DNA of 64,000 nt from Rhodospirillales bacterium (GTDB lineage: Bacteria; Pseudomonadota; Alphaproteobacteria; CACIAM-22H2). Shown here one piece after another: positions 44,194 through 53,655 of the stretch (position 1 is the stretch's first letter; each line of letters begins with the position of its first letter). The position numbers and the translations under genes are program-made. The notes beneath the pieces are model-generated. The model saw only the letters and a program-made list of their open reading frames with translations. It made no database searches and was not told the origin of the DNA. The stretch is taken from contig JAEUKX010000078.1 in the NCBI GenBank assembly GCA_016794025.1, positions 62,001 through 126,000 of the forward strand, read 5' to 3'.

Positions 44194-44895
44194 ATGCTCG
44201 AACATCCGACGGATCTCGCACTGGCGGCTTCGGGAGACGTTCTTGGCTTGATGGCGGCGCTTTTCATGGCGGGCCTCATCGGCGGGTTGGTCCATTGTGC
44301 AGCCATGTGCGGCCCGTTTGTCGTCGCGCAATCCATTGCGAGGCTCGAGGGACCGGCGATCGATCGACTGGGTGGATTCCTTCTTCTGCCATATCACCTT
44401 GGACGGGCGACAACTTACGTTGCGCTCGGATTGGTGCTTGGCGCGGCTGGCGGATCAATCGCGGGCCTGCCTGGATTGCGGCCGATTCTTGCAGTGCTTC
44501 TTTTCGCGGGCGCGGTGCTGTTTGCTCTTCAGGCGTTCGGGCGCCTTCCGCATGGCTCAGGGCGCGTCGGCTCAGCGTTGTTCGCGCGGCTGCGCCCGCT
44601 CGTAGAGGTTCCGACCGGTCTTCGCGGATACAGCCTCGGTCTTGCCCTGGGATTCCTGCCGTGCGGACTTCTTTATGGCGCATTGGCTGCCGCTGCGGGC
44701 AGCGGTGGCGCTCTCGCGGGCGCGGCGGCGATGTCCGGATTCGTTCTGGGAACGATGCCGGCGCTTCTGTTGGTTCAGTTTGCCGGCGCGATGGCAGCGA
44801 AACGATGGAAGTCGGCAATGGCGCGTATCGCCCCGCTCGCGCTCGTCTTCAATGCGGCGGCTCTTGTCGTTATCGCTGTCCGCTCGCTCAATTGA
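44194..44895 (+). CDS. Sulfite exporter TauE/SafE (DsbD_2-like) family membrane protein
   Basis: A 233-residue membrane protein with about six helices. It has the motif GLVHCAAMCGP near residue 35 and GFLPCGLLYGAL near residue 155, the paired Cys-Pro/Cys-Gly signatures of the DsbD_2/UreH-like family. Homologues are commonly linked with cbb3 oxidase loci, where they may take part in copper or thiol handling during assembly. It lies close to, but separated from, the cco operon by one minus-strand gene. Its 3' end overlaps that gene by eight bases. Confidence 0.85.
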   Translation: MLEHPTDLALAASGDVLGLMAALFMAGLIGGLVHCAAMCGPFVVAQSIARLEGPAIDRLGGFLLLPYHLGRATTYVALGLVLGAAGGSIAGLPGLRPILAVLLFAGAVLFALQAFGRLPHGSGRVGSALFARLRPLVEVPTGLRGYSLGLALGFLPCGLLYGALAAAAGSGGALAGAAAMSGFVLGTMPALLLVQFAGAMAAKRWKSAMARIAPLALVFNAAALVVIAVRSLN

Positions 44896-45682
44896 CGGCG
44901 TCGCGGACATCCACGATGTCCTTGTAGCAATGCCAGGTGGCATGCCCGATCAGGGGCATCGTGACGGCAAGGCCCAGAAACATCGGGATCATGCCGAAGC
45001 CGGTAAACGCGCAGATCAAAGCCGCCCAAAGAGCCATCGGCTTTAGATTCGTCCGAACGGCAACGAAAGACGTTGCGATGGCGACCCAGACCGGAGTCTG
45101 CGGCCGGTCGAGCAGCATGGGAATCGACACGGCCGAAATGGCGAAGACTGCAGCTGCCAGAACGAATCCGACCAGCGTCCCGACGATAAGGAAGGGGAGG
45201 GAATCGGGAGAGAACAGGGTCATGTCGATCAGATCGCGCAGTGTTCCACGTGGCGTCCCGAAAAAAAGCGCGAAAATCAACATCGCCATTCGTGTCCAGA
45301 ACAGGTTTATGAGCATCAGAACGAAGCCCATATAGGCCATGTGCTCGGGATTAGCCCTGAATGCGCCGACTGCCGCCGTGACGCTTGGGGTCTGCCCCGA
45401 CCCGATCCTTCTGCTGGTTTCATAGAGCCCAACCGCAAGTAGCGGGGCCAAAAGCAGAAAGCCTGCGGCGAGCGGGAGGAGCAGGTAGATCGACTCGGTA
45501 AGAAGGAGAAGGATCGAGATCGCAAATGCGGCGACGACAAATCCGACTCCGTATGAGAGACTTACAACTGGCGCGGCTTGGAGATCAGCCCACCCGCGCG
45601 CCAGCCAAACCCACGGACGGTCCAGTGCGGCACGCCGAATATAGGGTGTAGGGCCTGAAAACACGGCTACGTCTTGGGACAT
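44888..45682 (-). CDS. DUF2189-family integral membrane protein
   Basis: A 264-residue protein with six or more hydrophobic helices. The family pattern WLARGWADLQAAPVVSLSYG near the N-terminus and the closing HATWHCYKDIVD support a DUF2189 assignment. Function is unknown; such genes often lie beside cbb3 oxidase operons. AGGAGG is nine bases before the ATG, a strong ribosome-binding site. It is divergent from ccoN, with an FNR-type box between them. Confidence 0.88.
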   Translation of the reverse strand: MSQDVAVFSGPTPYIRRAALDRPWVWLARGWADLQAAPVVSLSYGVGFVVAAFAISILLLLTESIYLLLPLAAGFLLLAPLLAVGLYETSRRIGSGQTPSVTAAVGAFRANPEHMAYMGFVLMLINLFWTRMAMLIFALFFGTPRGTLRDLIDMTLFSPDSLPFLIVGTLVGFVLAAAVFAISAVSIPMLLDRPQTPVWVAIATSFVAVRTNLKPMALWAALICAFTGFGMIPMFLGLAVTMPLIGHATWHCYKDIVDVRDAVN

Positions 45683-45735
45683 CCGCTTCCTCCTGACGAC
45701 GGCCAATTTGTCGCACCGGTCCCGGCTCAAGTGCT

Positions 45736-45749
45736 TTGATTTGTGTCAA
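45736..45749. promoter_or_regulatory. FNR/FixK-type (Anr) box upstream of ccoN
   Basis: TTGAT-TTGT-GTCAA differs from the consensus TTGAT-N4-ATCAA at one base. It lies about 86 bases before the ccoN ATG and 54 bases before the divergent DUF2189 ATG. Low-oxygen activation of cbb3 operons by FNR or FixK through such a site is well established in proteobacteria. Confidence 0.85.
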
Positions 45750-45828
45750 TGAGCTGGCTTACAAAAGTAACCATAGTGCACTGCAGTAGAGTCGTCGCGT
45801 GCATCAAGTAAAACACGAAGGGGGTCCC

Positions 45829-47313
45829 ATGGCATCCGTTTCCGCCGCGGTCGGCAGCGACTACGGGGCAAGTGCATCTGCGCGGAGCGCCGAAGCGCCG
45901 CAGTATATCGATGACGTCGTCAGGGCGGGGGTCGTCGCGACGATCTTCTGGGGCGTGGTCGGGTTCCTGATGGGGAATCTTATCGCCTCACAACTGGCGT
46001 TCCCGGTCATGAATCTGGGGCTTGAATGGACCAGCTTCGGCCGCTTGCGGCCTGTCCATACGTCGGCGGTCATCTTTGCGTTCGGCGGCAACGCCATGAT
46101 CGCAGCCTCGTTCTACATCGTTCAGCGCACTTGCAGGACGCGGCTGTTTCTCGGGCCGCTCGGCGCATGGTGCGTCTTCTGGGGCTACCAGCTGTTCATC
46201 GTTCTTGCGGCACTGGGTTACGCGCTCGGCATCACTTCCGGCAAGGAGTATGCGGAGCCCGAATGGTTCGTCGACCTGTGGCTGACGGTCGTCTGGGTCC
46301 TCTATCTCGTGATCTATGTCGGAACCCTGCTCAAGCGCGAAGAAGAGCATATCTACGTCGCGAACTGGTTCATCCTGTCCTTCATCATCACAGTTGCGAT
46401 GCTCCACCTCGGCAACAACGTCCAGGTGCCGGTATCCTGGACCGGCTGGAAGAGCTACACGGTTCCGGGTGGCGTTCAGGACGCGATGATCCAGTGGTGG
46501 TACGGCCACAACGCGGTCGGCTTCTTCCTGACCGCGGCGTTTCTCGGGATGATGTACTATTTCATCCCCAAGGCGGCGGGCCGGCCGGTCTATTCCTACC
46601 GTCTGTCGATCGTCCACTTCTGGTCGCTGGTATTTCTCTACATCTGGGCGGGACCGCATCATCTACACTATACGTCCCTGCCTGATTGGGCCCAGACGCT
46701 TGGCATGACCTTCTCGGTCATGTTGTGGATGCCGTCGTGGGGCGGCATGATCAATGGCCTGATGACGCTGTCTGGCGTCTGGGACAAGCTTCGCACGGAC
46801 GCTTCGCTCCGCTTCTCGGTGACGGCTGTCGCGTTCTACGGCATGTCGACATTCGAAGGACCGATGATGTCGGTCAAGGCCGTCAATGCGCTGTCGCACT
46901 ATACGGACTGGACCGTGGGCCACGTGCATTCCGGTGCCATGGGCTGGGTCGGCTTCATCACATTCGGCATGCTGTACTGGATGGTGCCGCAGCTTTGGCG
47001 TCGCGAGGGCCTGTATTCCCAGCGCCTAGTCGCTTGGCACTTCTGGATCGCGACGCTTGGCATCGTGCTCTACATCACGTCGATGTGGGTATCGGGCATC
47101 ATGCAGGGCCTTATGTGGCGTGCCTACGACGAGTACGGGTTCCTCCAGTACTCGTTCGTGGAAACGGTCGCCGCGATGCACCCGTTCTATGTAATCCGCT
47201 TGATGGGTGGCCTACTCTATCTGGTCGGCGCCTTGATCATGGTCTTCAACCTCTGGAAAACCGTCACGTCGGTGGCACCGGCACGTACCGCCGCCGCCGC
47301 TGTGACGGCTTGA
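45829..47313 (+). CDS. ccoN: Cytochrome cbb3 oxidase catalytic subunit I
   Basis: A 494-residue heme-copper oxidase subunit with about 12 helices. Metal ligands are evident: [10 protein letters not shown] and [16 protein letters not shown] for CuB, and [12 protein letters not shown] for the hemes b. It reduces oxygen to water and pumps protons with high oxygen affinity. The N-terminal 25 residues are Ser/Ala-rich before the first helix. The ATG at 45829 is preceded by GGGGG; an upstream GTG (45799) is less likely. An FNR-type box lies upstream. ccoO follows after 14 bases. Confidence 0.97.
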   Translation: MASVSAAVGSDYGASASARSAEAPQYIDDVVRAGVVATIFWGVVGFLMGNLIASQLAFPVMNLGLEWTSFGRLRPVHTSAVIFAFGGNAMIAASFYIVQRTCRTRLFLGPLGAWCVFWGYQLFIVLAALGYALGITSGKEYAEPEWFVDLWLTVVWVLYLVIYVGTLLKREEEHIYVANWFILSFIITVAMLHLGNNVQVPVSWTGWKSYTVPGGVQDAMIQWWYGHNAVGFFLTAAFLGMMYYFIPKAAGRPVYSYRLSIVHFWSLVFLYIWAGPHHLHYTSLPDWAQTLGMTFSVMLWMPSWGGMINGLMTLSGVWDKLRTDASLRFSVTAVAFYGMSTFEGPMMSVKAVNALSHYTDWTVGHVHSGAMGWVGFITFGMLYWMVPQLWRREGLYSQRLVAWHFWIATLGIVLYITSMWVSGIMQGLMWRAYDEYGFLQYSFVETVAAMHPFYVIRLMGGLLYLVGALIMVFNLWKTVTSVAPARTAAAAVTA

Positions 47314-47327
47314 GGGAGGGCAGGGAA

Positions 47328-48053
47328 ATGTCCTTCAATCACGCAATCATCGAAAAGAACGCGATCATCCTGGCTGTCTGCACGCTGATCACGGTTGCGA
47401 TCGGCGGTCTGGTGCAGATCGTCCCGCTCTTCACGATCGAGCAGACGATCGAGCGGGTCGATGGCGTAAGGCCCTATTCGCCGCTCGAATTGGCTGGCCG
47501 GAACATCTATGTCCGCGAAGGCTGTTATGTGTGCCACAGCCAGCAGATCCGCCCGTTCCGGGACGAGATCGAACGGTACGGGCACTACAGCCTGGCGGCG
47601 GAATCGATGTACGACCATCCGTTTCAGTGGGGATCGAAGCGCAACGGGCCCGATCTCGCGCGTGTCGGCGGCAAATACTCCGACGCCTGGCACAAGGCGC
47701 ACATGATTGATCCTCGGGCGGTGGTGCCCGAATCGATCATGCCGGCCTATGCCTTCATGGCGGATCGCCCGCTCGACTACTCCGATATCGACGCCCATCT
47801 CCGGACGTTGAAGTTGATCGGCGTTCCCTACACGGACGAGATGATCGCCAATGCAAGGGCCGACGTCGAAGCGCAGAAGAACCCGGACGCCGATACGAGC
47901 GGACTACTGAAGCGCTATCCGCGCGCGGTTGTCTCGAGTTTCGACGGCGAGCCGGGGAAGGTGACTGAACTCGACGCGGTGATTGCGTACCTGCAGATGC
48001 TCGGGACGCTTGTCGATTTCCGCAACGTGAAGCCCGAACAGCTTCGGCAGTAG
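47328..48053 (+). CDS. ccoO: Cytochrome cbb3 oxidase monoheme subunit II
   Basis: A 241-residue membrane-anchored cytochrome c. One N-terminal helix ([19 protein letters not shown]) is followed by the heme site [13 protein letters not shown] and an [10 protein letters not shown] segment with the axial methionine. It passes electrons to CcoN. GGGAA precedes the ATG. The order ccoN-ccoO-ccoQ-ccoP is complete and typical. Confidence 0.97.
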   Translation: MSFNHAIIEKNAIILAVCTLITVAIGGLVQIVPLFTIEQTIERVDGVRPYSPLELAGRNIYVREGCYVCHSQQIRPFRDEIERYGHYSLAAESMYDHPFQWGSKRNGPDLARVGGKYSDAWHKAHMIDPRAVVPESIMPAYAFMADRPLDYSDIDAHLRTLKLIGVPYTDEMIANARADVEAQKNPDADTSGLLKRYPRAVVSSFDGEPGKVTELDAVIAYLQMLGTLVDFRNVKPEQLRQ

Positions 48054-48062
48054 GAGGCAGAG

Positions 48063-48218
48063 ATGGATCCGATGCAGCTGAGCCGGGTTCTTGGAACGGT
48101 TTCGACCGTCTGGTTCTTCCTGTTCTTCGTCGGGATGCTTGCGTGGGTGTTTTGGCCCACGCGCAAATCCGAAATGGACAAGCAGGCGAACATCCCGTTC
48201 AACGACGAACGCCGCTGA
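48063..48218 (+). CDS. ccoQ: Cytochrome cbb3 oxidase small subunit CcoQ
   Basis: A 51-residue protein, MDPMQLSRVLGTVSTVWFF at the start, with a single membrane helix (FFLFFVGMLAWVFW) and a charged tail ending FNDERR. Size, place between ccoO and ccoP, and the PTRKSEMDKQA segment identify it as CcoQ (FixQ), which stabilises the oxidase complex. GGAGG is close before the ATG. Confidence 0.93.
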   Translation: MDPMQLSRVLGTVSTVWFFLFFVGMLAWVFWPTRKSEMDKQANIPFNDERR

Positions 48219-48245
48219 CCTGAGCGCAAAGGGGAGCGCAGAACC

Positions 48246-49115
48246 ATGCCGACGAAGATCGAGAAGGATGCCATTTCCGGGCAGGATACGACCGGCCACG
48301 AGTGGGACGGCATCAAGGAACTGAATACGCCGCTGCCGAAATGGTGGCTCTACACGTACTATGCGACGATCGTCTGGTCGCTTGCCTACTATGTCTTCTA
48401 CCCGGCTTGGCCGACGCTTTCTGGCCATACGGGCGGCCTGCTTGGATGGACGATGCGCGGCGAGATCGCCGAGCAGATGTCCGCGGCACAGGCCAGCCAG
48501 GCGCCTATGGTCAGCAAGATTGCGGCGGCCTCGCTGGAAGATATCCGCAAGTCGGCCGACCTGCGCGGCTATGCGATGGCTGGCGGCCGTTCGGCCTTCG
48601 GGGTCCAGTGCGCACCCTGCCATGGGGCGGGCGGCGCTGGCGCCAAGGGCTTCCCGAATCTCGTTGACGACAACTGGATCTGGGGTGGCACGCTCGACGA
48701 AATCTACACGACCATCCAGTACGGGGTGCGGAACGCGAACGACAAGTCCAGGCTTTCGCAGATGCCGCGGTTCGGCGCGGACGGTGTCCTCGATTCCAAG
48801 CAGATCAACGACGTCGCCGAGTTCGTGCTTTCGCTTTCGAAGCGCAGCACGGATCCAGCTGCCGTGACACGTGGAGCGGTCGTCTTTGCCGAGAATTGCG
48901 TGGCCTGCCATCAGGAAGGTGGTACTGGCAATCAGGAACTCGGCGCGCCAAATCTTGCCGCAAATATCTGGATCTATGGCGGCGATAAGGCCACGATCGT
49001 CGAGACGATCCGCAATTCGCGGCAGGGATCCATGCCCGCCTGGGCGGAACGCCTTGACGATGCGACGGTCAAGATGCTCGCCGTCTACGTCCACGGTCTG
49101 GGCGGCGGCAAGTAA
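48246..49115 (+). CDS. ccoP: Cytochrome cbb3 oxidase diheme subunit III
   Basis: A 289-residue membrane-anchored diheme cytochrome c. The N-terminus has WDGIKELNTPLPKWWLYTYY, diagnostic of CcoP, and a helix. Two heme sites follow: QCAPCHGAGG near residue 123 and NCVACHQEGG near residue 221, each with a downstream methionine (MPRFG, MPAWAERL). It takes electrons from soluble cytochrome c. Confidence 0.97.
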   Translation: MPTKIEKDAISGQDTTGHEWDGIKELNTPLPKWWLYTYYATIVWSLAYYVFYPAWPTLSGHTGGLLGWTMRGEIAEQMSAAQASQAPMVSKIAAASLEDIRKSADLRGYAMAGGRSAFGVQCAPCHGAGGAGAKGFPNLVDDNWIWGGTLDEIYTTIQYGVRNANDKSRLSQMPRFGADGVLDSKQINDVAEFVLSLSKRSTDPAAVTRGAVVFAENCVACHQEGGTGNQELGAPNLAANIWIYGGDKATIVETIRNSRQGSMPAWAERLDDATVKMLAVYVHGLGGGK

Positions 49116-49128
49116 CCGGAGGCTTACG

Positions 49129-50634
49129 ATGGATGGCGGTTCCACTGGCGAGGGTCGGCACGCGCCATCCATCCAAGTCGACGATGCGATCTCGACGAAG
49201 GTCCAGAAGGCGGCCCAGCCGCTCTATTCCGCGCGCATCAAGGTCCATCCGAAGGCCGTTTCCGGGACCTTCCGGAGCCTCAAGTGGATCGTGCTGGGAC
49301 TGTGCCTTGCCGTCTATTATGGCGCGCCGTGGCTGCGTTGGGACCGCGGCCCGGCGGCACCCGGTCAGGCCATCCTGATCGACATGCCGGGCCGCAAGGC
49401 CTATTTCTTCATGATCGAGATATGGCCGCAGGAAGTCTACTTTCTGACCGGCCTTCTCGTTCTTGCTGCCATCATTCTTTTCCTGGTCACGTCCCTGTTC
49501 GGGCGTCTCTGGTGCGGGTACGCGTGCCCGCAGACCGTCTGGACTGACCTTTTCATGCTTGTCGAGCTTTGGATCGAGGGTGACCGGAACGCCCGCATAA
49601 AGCTGGATGCGGCGCCGAATTCGGTCTCGAAGTTTGCCAAGCGCGTCGCAAAGCATGCCAGTTGGGTTTTGATCGCAATGGCAACTGGCGGCGCTTGGGT
49701 ACTCTACTTCGGAGACGCACCGACCGTGCTGCCTGAGATATTCACGGGCTCCGCAAGCTTTACCCAGTATTTCTTCATTGGTCTGTTCACGGCGACAACT
49801 TATACGCTCGCTGGTCTCGCGCGTGAGCAGGTGTGCACGTACATGTGCCCCTGGCCGCGGTTCCAGAGCGCGATGCTCGATGATCAGTCGTACGTCGTGA
49901 CCTATGAGGGCTGGCGCGGTGAACCGCGCGGGAAGCTTGCAAAGAAGACCGACGGGAGCGACCCCTGGGCCGGACGCGGTGATTGCGTCGACTGCAACTC
50001 ATGCGTTGCGACATGTCCGACTGGCATTGATATCCGCGACGGCCAGCAGCTTGAATGCATCGGATGCGGCCTGTGCGTGGACGCCTGCAACGTCGTCATG
50101 GACAAGGTCGGGCGGCCGCGCGGCCTGATCCGCTTCGATACGCTTGCCAACCAGCAGGCACGCGCATGCGGGCAGAGCCCGACCCATCACTTCATACGGC
50201 CTCGCACCATCCTCTATGCGGCGGTTTTGGCGCTGGTCGGGAGCGTCATGCTCGCGGCCCTCTTGATGCGGACGACCGTGGAGCTCAATGTCCTCAGGGA
50301 CCGAAATCCGCTCTATGTCACTCTCGTCGATGGCCGTATCCGGAACGCATATACGGTACATATTCTGAACAAGACGCATGCGCAGCACCGCTATGTTCTG
50401 CACGTCGAGGGGGTTCCGGACGCAGTCATTTCCACGATCGAAATCGAAGGGGCAGGGGGCAGTCTCGAGCTGGCAGCAAAGCCGGATGCGGTCGCGAGTG
50501 AGCGGATTTTCGTGACGGCGCCGCTATCCGGCCTCAAGAATGCGGCTTCGACCAAGGTTGTCTTCCGCCTTGAGGAAACTTCGGACGGAGGGAGGGCCCG
50601 GTATGAATCGGTCTTTCTCGCACCTGGACGTTGA
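49129..50634 (+). CDS. ccoG: CcoG (FixG/RdxA) cupric reductase for oxidase assembly
   Basis: A 501-residue membrane iron-sulfur protein. It has several helices, the paired motifs CGYACPQTVWTDLFM and CTYMCPWPRFQSAM, and two ferredoxin-type clusters in GDCVDCNSCVATCPTGIDI and ECIGCGLCVDACNVVM. A C-terminal Ig-like domain follows. CcoG reduces Cu(II) so that copper can be inserted in CcoN. The ATG at 49129 is the family start. Its 3' end overlaps ccoH by 32 bases. Confidence 0.96.
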   Translation: MDGGSTGEGRHAPSIQVDDAISTKVQKAAQPLYSARIKVHPKAVSGTFRSLKWIVLGLCLAVYYGAPWLRWDRGPAAPGQAILIDMPGRKAYFFMIEIWPQEVYFLTGLLVLAAIILFLVTSLFGRLWCGYACPQTVWTDLFMLVELWIEGDRNARIKLDAAPNSVSKFAKRVAKHASWVLIAMATGGAWVLYFGDAPTVLPEIFTGSASFTQYFFIGLFTATTYTLAGLAREQVCTYMCPWPRFQSAMLDDQSYVVTYEGWRGEPRGKLAKKTDGSDPWAGRGDCVDCNSCVATCPTGIDIRDGQQLECIGCGLCVDACNVVMDKVGRPRGLIRFDTLANQQARACGQSPTHHFIRPRTILYAAVLALVGSVMLAALLMRTTVELNVLRDRNPLYVTLVDGRIRNAYTVHILNKTHAQHRYVLHVEGVPDAVISTIEIEGAGGSLELAAKPDAVASERIFVTAPLSGLKNAASTKVVFRLEETSDGGRARYESVFLAPGR

Positions 50635-51127
50635 CGCGGAGCGCACGATGCTTTCGACATTCGGATCAAAGTCCTGGCGGAACAGGTATCTCTGGATCGT
50701 GTTCCCGCTCATGTTCCTCGTTGTTTTCTCGGCGAACGGCGCACTTGTCTATTTCGCGGTATCCAGCTGGCCGGGTCTGGCATACGAGAACGCGTCGGAA
50801 CGCGGGCGAAAGTTCAATCAGGTTCTCGCTGAGGAGTCGTTGGAGAACCGGTTGGGTTGGAAGTTCGACCTGCGACATGCGGATGGCCGCATCGTGCTAG
50901 ATGCCCGCGATGCGTCCGGGGCGCCACTTGTGGACCTCGACGTGACCGGGACGCTGGTTCGACCCGTCGGCAATTTCGCCGACCAGCCGCTGCGATTCCA
51001 TCCAACCAGCAGCGGACGCTATGAGGCGCCGCTCGATGCGCCGATGAAGGGGCAGTGGGAGGTCCGATTTGCGGCCGAACACCTGAGCGACCGTGTGCAC
51101 AGTGCAGGTCGATTTTTCGTCCGATAG
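50603..51127 (+). CDS. ccoH: CcoH (FixH) assembly protein
   Basis: A 174-residue protein with one N-terminal helix (LWIVFPLMFLVVFSANGALV) and a beta-rich periplasmic domain of the FixH type, with YENASERGRKFNQ after the helix. It is needed for stable oxidase assembly. GGGAGGG lies before the ATG, and the start is inside the end of ccoG. The next gene begins nine bases after the stop. Confidence 0.9.
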   Translation: MNRSFSHLDVDAERTMLSTFGSKSWRNRYLWIVFPLMFLVVFSANGALVYFAVSSWPGLAYENASERGRKFNQVLAEESLENRLGWKFDLRHADGRIVLDARDASGAPLVDLDVTGTLVRPVGNFADQPLRFHPTSSGRYEAPLDAPMKGQWEVRFAAEHLSDRVHSAGRFFVR

Positions 51128-51136
51128 AATTTCCTG

Positions 51137-53506
51137 ATGTCCCCTTACGACGGATCAGCCCCGGAGACCGTCGCCATCTGCAGGCACTGTGCCGCGCCGA
51201 TTGGCGGGGAGGCTCGGTTCTTCTGCTGTGCGGGCTGTGAAGCCGCCTACGAGGCCGTGCGAGGGCTCGGGCTCGACGCGTTCTACGAGCGCAGGCGGCT
51301 GGACAATGGCCTGCGTCCTCTCAAGCCCGATGCGGATCCCGGATTCGACTTTCGGTCACGCGTCAAATCTTCAGCCGACGGAATCCATGAACTCCATTTG
51401 ATGGTTGATGGGGCAAGCTGCGCGGCGTGTGTATGGCTTATCGAAAGTATCTATTCCAAGGATACGGATGTCGTCGACGCGCGCCTGAATCTTTCGACCA
51501 GCCGACTGACGATCAAATGGAGAGGGAGCGCGGACCGGGCAGGCGGGCTTGCAGAAATGGTATCCCGCCTCGGGTTTCGGCTTGTGCCATTTGATCCGTC
51601 CTGCCTTGATGTCGCTCAGGCGCAGGAAGAGACGGATCTTCTGCGCGCGACCGGGATTGCAGGGTTTGCGGCCGGTAATGTGATGATCCTATCGGTCGCT
51701 GTCTGGGTCGGGGTGGATATGGGCCCGGCGACGAAGGATCTCCTGCACTGGATTTCGGCGCTTGTCGGATTGCCGGCGATATTTTACGCCGGGCTGCCTT
51801 TCTACCGGTCCGCGATCGCGGCGCTTCGCGGCGGCCGATTGAATATGGACGTGCCAATCGCGGTCGGGATTACGATGACTGCGGCGATGAGCCTTTCGGA
51901 AACGATCCGAAGTGGTCCATATGCGTACTTTGATGCAGCACTCACGCTGCTGTTCTTCCTGCTTGCGGGGCGCTATCTCGACAGGCGTGCGCGCGGACGG
52001 GCGCGAACAAGCGCGACGCATCTCTTGGCGATCGGCGCGCGAGCGGTAAGCGTCATTTCAAGCGATGGGAGCATCCGCAGAGTCGCTCCCGACGAGGTTC
52101 AGTCGGGCGACACTGTGCTTGTCGCGAGTGGTGAGCGCATCGGAATCGATGGACGAATTCTCGACGGAAAGTCGTCCGTCGACGAGTCAATCGTAACAGG
52201 CGAGGCGTTGCCGAAAGATGTCGGCGTCGGCGACAAGGTCTATGCCGGTTACGTAAATCTTGGGCCAGCGCTGCGGGTCGAGACGACCGCATCCGGTTCG
52301 GGTACTCTCCTCGCGGAAATCGTCCGGATGGTGGAAGTCGCGGAGCGTGGAAAGTCGCGCTTCGTAGCGATCGCGGAGCGGGTCACTCGGCTCTATGCGC
52401 CCGTCGTGCACGTCGCGGCGCTCGCCACCTTCATCGGCTGGTACTTCTGGATGGCGGTCGATTGGCAGGTGGCGATGCTTCATGCGGTCGCGACCCTCAT
52501 CATCACATGCCCTTGCGCGCTCGGACTTGCCGTGCCGGCGGTGCAGACCACCGCATCAGGTCGACTTATGCGTGCGGGCATCCTGCTCAAGTCGGCGACC
52601 GCGCTCGAGCGGCTTGCCGAGGTCGACACGGTTGTTTTCGACAAGACAGGCACGTTGACGTCGGGCACGCCAAGGCTGATCGAACCCGACAAGATCCCAC
52701 CTGACGAGTTGCGATTGGCAGCATCGATTGCCGCCAGCTCAAAGCATCCATTGGCGCGCGCGCTGGCCGGCGCCGTGCCGTCCGTTCCTGCGATGGCAAA
52801 CGTCATCGAGCATCCCGGTGCCGGCCTGTCGGTTGACGGCATTCGACTAGGCTCGCGAACTTTCTGCGGTGCACAGAAAATGTCCTCGGGAGCGGCAGGA
52901 GGCCCCGAGATCTGGCTGCGGTCAGTCGATGGCAAGCTTACGCGGTTCGAATTTGCGGATGTTGTCCGGGAAGATGCCGCGCGAACGATCGCGGAGTTGC
53001 GGCAGAGGGGATTTCAGGTCGAACTCCTTTCGGGTGATCGACCAGAAGTCGTTGCCGCAGTCGCCGGAATTGTCGGAATTCCTGACTATCATGCCGGCGT
53101 CACGCCGGCACAGAAGGCGGAGCATCTTGTCCGACTGTTTTCGGCCGGTCGCAAGGCACTGATGGTTGGAGACGGGTTGAACGACGCACCCGCACTGACC
53201 AGTGCGCACGCCTCCCTTTCGCCGGCCAGTGGCGCAGATATCGCCCAGGTATCGGCGGATGCAGTGTTTCAGGGTACAAGACTATCGGCAGTGATCGAAC
53301 TTTTGGACGTTGCCCTTACGGCGAAGTCGTTGGTAAAGCAGAATATCGCAATGTCGATTGCCTACAATGCACTGGCAGTTCCGCTTGCGATCATCGGAAT
53401 GGTAACTCCGCCGATCGCGGCGGCGCTCATGTCGAGCTCTTCGATTGCAGTTGTGGCAAACGCATTGCGGCTGGGAAGGGGCGGGGTAAAAAAATGGACT
53501 CGCTGA
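51137..53506 (+). CDS. ccoI: CcoI (FixI) copper-translocating P1B-type ATPase
   Basis: A 789-residue P-type ATPase. N-terminal Cys-rich CRHCAAPIG and FFCCAGCEAAY precede a heavy-metal domain with GASCAACVW. The membrane metal site is CPC (458-460), the phosphorylation site DKTGT (D502), the actuator motif TGE (in VTGEALPKD), and GDGLNDAPAL closes the hinge. It exports Cu(I) for the CuB centre of the oxidase. The stop overlaps ccoS by 13 bases. Confidence 0.96.
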   Translation: MSPYDGSAPETVAICRHCAAPIGGEARFFCCAGCEAAYEAVRGLGLDAFYERRRLDNGLRPLKPDADPGFDFRSRVKSSADGIHELHLMVDGASCAACVWLIESIYSKDTDVVDARLNLSTSRLTIKWRGSADRAGGLAEMVSRLGFRLVPFDPSCLDVAQAQEETDLLRATGIAGFAAGNVMILSVAVWVGVDMGPATKDLLHWISALVGLPAIFYAGLPFYRSAIAALRGGRLNMDVPIAVGITMTAAMSLSETIRSGPYAYFDAALTLLFFLLAGRYLDRRARGRARTSATHLLAIGARAVSVISSDGSIRRVAPDEVQSGDTVLVASGERIGIDGRILDGKSSVDESIVTGEALPKDVGVGDKVYAGYVNLGPALRVETTASGSGTLLAEIVRMVEVAERGKSRFVAIAERVTRLYAPVVHVAALATFIGWYFWMAVDWQVAMLHAVATLIITCPCALGLAVPAVQTTASGRLMRAGILLKSATALERLAEVDTVVFDKTGTLTSGTPRLIEPDKIPPDELRLAASIAASSKHPLARALAGAVPSVPAMANVIEHPGAGLSVDGIRLGSRTFCGAQKMSSGAAGGPEIWLRSVDGKLTRFEFADVVREDAARTIAELRQRGFQVELLSGDRPEVVAAVAGIVGIPDYHAGVTPAQKAEHLVRLFSAGRKALMVGDGLNDAPALTSAHASLSPASGADIAQVSADAVFQGTRLSAVIELLDVALTAKSLVKQNIAMSIAYNALAVPLAIIGMVTPPIAAALMSSSSIAVVANALRLGRGGVKKWTR

Positions 53507-53655
53507 TCGTCCTGATACCGATCTCGCTGATTATCGCAGCCGGAGCGCTTGGTGCATTTCTCTGGTCCCTCCGGAGCGGGCAGTACGAGGATCTTGACGG
53601 CGCGGCAAGCCGGATACTGTTCGATGAGGATCGCCCGAAGACACCAAAGCGCTAG
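53494..53655 (+). CDS. ccoS: CcoS oxidase maturation protein
   Basis: A 53-residue membrane protein: a single N-terminal helix (LIPISLIIAAGALGAFLW) followed by SLRSGQYEDLDGAASRIL and DEDRP. The GQYEDLDGPA-like motif is the hallmark of CcoS (FixS), needed for cofactor insertion in CcoN. It starts inside ccoI and its stop overlaps the stop of the convergent SulP gene by four bases. Confidence 0.93.
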   Translation: MDSLIVLIPISLIIAAGALGAFLWSLRSGQYEDLDGAASRILFDEDRPKTPKR

